From positions 1 through 22,418 of the forward strand of contig DAOUAJ010000026.1 of the NCBI GenBank assembly GCA_034433615.1: a DNA stretch of 22,418 nt, written 5' to 3'. This DNA comes from DAOUAJ01 sp034433615. Its GTDB lineage: Bacteria > Chloroflexota > Anaerolineae > DUEN01. The notes beneath the pieces were generated by a model. It saw only the letters and a list, made by a program, of their open reading frames with translations, ran no database searches and was not told where the DNA came from. The position numbers were made by a program, and so were the translations under genes. Of this stretch, positions 21,734-22,418 are shown in pieces. Position 1 is the stretch's first letter. Every line of letters starts with the position of its first letter.

Positions 21734-21822
21734 ACAATGAATTCATCGTGTCGGCACGGCGCCGGTGGGCCTTGGTCGGCTGGCATCCGCCGCAGGAGTG
21801 AGCAGAAGAGCTAAGAGCGTGA

Positions 21823-22418
21823 TTGACACACCTCGAGCAGGGCGCGGCGGCCCAGGCCATTCCCTTGGTGGAGCAAGCCCTGGCCCTTGCTCGCCAGATC
21901 GGCGATCGGCCGCTGGAGGCCAAGGCCCTGGCGGAGTTGGGGAGGGCCCACCTCTGCCTGGATGACCCGGAGCGGGCGCAGGCGCTGCTGGAGCAGGCCC
22001 TGAGCGCCATGGCTGCCGGCGGCGAGTGCTGGCACTGGGCCAAAACCCGCTCCTATCTGGCCCGGGCCTTGCTGGCAACGGGCGATCGCGATCGGGCCCT
22101 GACCCAGGCGCGCAGCGGGCTGGAAGTGGCGCAAAGGCTGGCCGAGCCCTGGACACTTGGCCTGACCCATCGCGTGATGGCAGAGGTTTGCGCGCGCTGC
22201 GGCGACGGGACGAATGTTGTCAAGTCTCACTTCGACGAGAGCATTCGCCTCCTGCGGGAGATCGGCGCCGATGCAGAGTTGGCCCGCACCCTGGCGGCCT
22301 GCGGGCTCTATCTGTCGGGCCTGGCAGATGCCGACGAGGTGCGGCGCGGCGCGGCATGGATAGAAGAGGCCAGGTCGCTATTCCGGCAATTGGGCATGGC
22401 CGGCGACCTGGCCCGCCT
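21823..22418 (+). CDS. TPR-repeat protein fragment, runs off the window end
   Basis: The frame is open from a TGA at 21820 to the last base. It encodes at least three TPR-like helical pairs: EQALALARQIGDRPLEAKAL with AELGRAHLCLDDPERAQALL, then TRSYLARALLATGDRDRALTQA, then THRVMAEVCARCGD and SIRLLREIGADAELARTLAACG. This resembles the C-terminal TPR arrays of large AAA/NB-ARC regulators and of adenylate/guanylate cyclase proteins common in Chloroflexota. No ribosome site precedes the first possible start (TTG at 21823), and no N-terminal domain is present. The gene is therefore probably 5'-truncated, with its beginning lost at a junction between 21733 and 21823. Base composition is much more GC-rich than the toxin just upstream. 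Confidence 0.7.
   Translation, partial: MTHLEQGAAAQAIPLVEQALALARQIGDRPLEAKALAELGRAHLCLDDPERAQALLEQALSAMAAGGECWHWAKTRSYLARALLATGDRDRALTQARSGLEVAQRLAEPWTLGLTHRVMAEVCARCGDGTNVVKSHFDESIRLLREIGADAELARTLAACGLYLSGLADADEVRRGAAWIEEARSLFRQLGMAGDLAR

Overview
The window looks like a chromosomal segment of a GC-rich, probably thermotolerant or soil/sediment bacterium, most likely Chloroflexota (Anaerolineae-like). That placement is inference. It rests on the gene mix: M32 carboxypeptidase, long-form HisG, DUF2207 and DUF2723 membrane proteins, non-heme UroD-like proteins beside sugar genes, many PIN toxins, and intergenic palindromes typical of such genomes. No rRNA or tRNA gene and no CRISPR array is visible. 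Most genes lie on the minus strand.

Layout. 1-720: 3' part of a PIN-domain toxin, then a second small gene cut after about 18 codons where a transposase-like remnant begins. 721-3387: a complete GH78 alpha-L-rhamnosidase. 3478-6136 (minus): an operon-like run of hisG, a UroD-like protein, a small acidic ORF and a divergent RpiB-like isomerase. 6313-7383 (minus): the 3' half of an SDR gene cut off by a complete vapBC pair that has a consensus promoter and operator. 7421-8797 (minus): a GC-rich inverted repeat, a small charged protein and a second UroD-like protein. 8878-9923 (plus): an AbiEii-like nucleotidyltransferase and an overlapping unknown small gene behind a strong promoter with a palindrome over its -10 box.

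9935-14319 (minus) holds M32 carboxypeptidase, nucleoside diphosphate kinase, a histone-deacetylase-family hydrolase, RNase PH and a KTSC protein. 14493-18912 (minus) is a four-gene cluster: DUF2207 membrane protein, membrane zinc-ribbon protein, coiled-coil protein and SPFH protein fused to an excisionase-type HTH. It resembles the known pspA-ydjGHI type of membrane-stress operon but has no recognisable PspA; this is the most interesting system here. 19216-21195 (minus) is a DUF2723 multi-membrane protein carrying an in-frame palindromic repeat. 21246-22418 (plus) is a degraded VapBC pair followed by part of a TPR protein.

Themes. (1) Sugar metabolism: rhamnosidase, the RpiB-like isomerase and two UroD-like proteins may serve plant or polysaccharide sugars, but no transporter or regulator is in view. 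(2) Four toxin-antitoxin-like loci sit at or beside broken genes, which suggests repeated gain and decay. (3) The gaps between housekeeping genes are filled by at least two families of long imperfect palindromes, each present more than once in the window.
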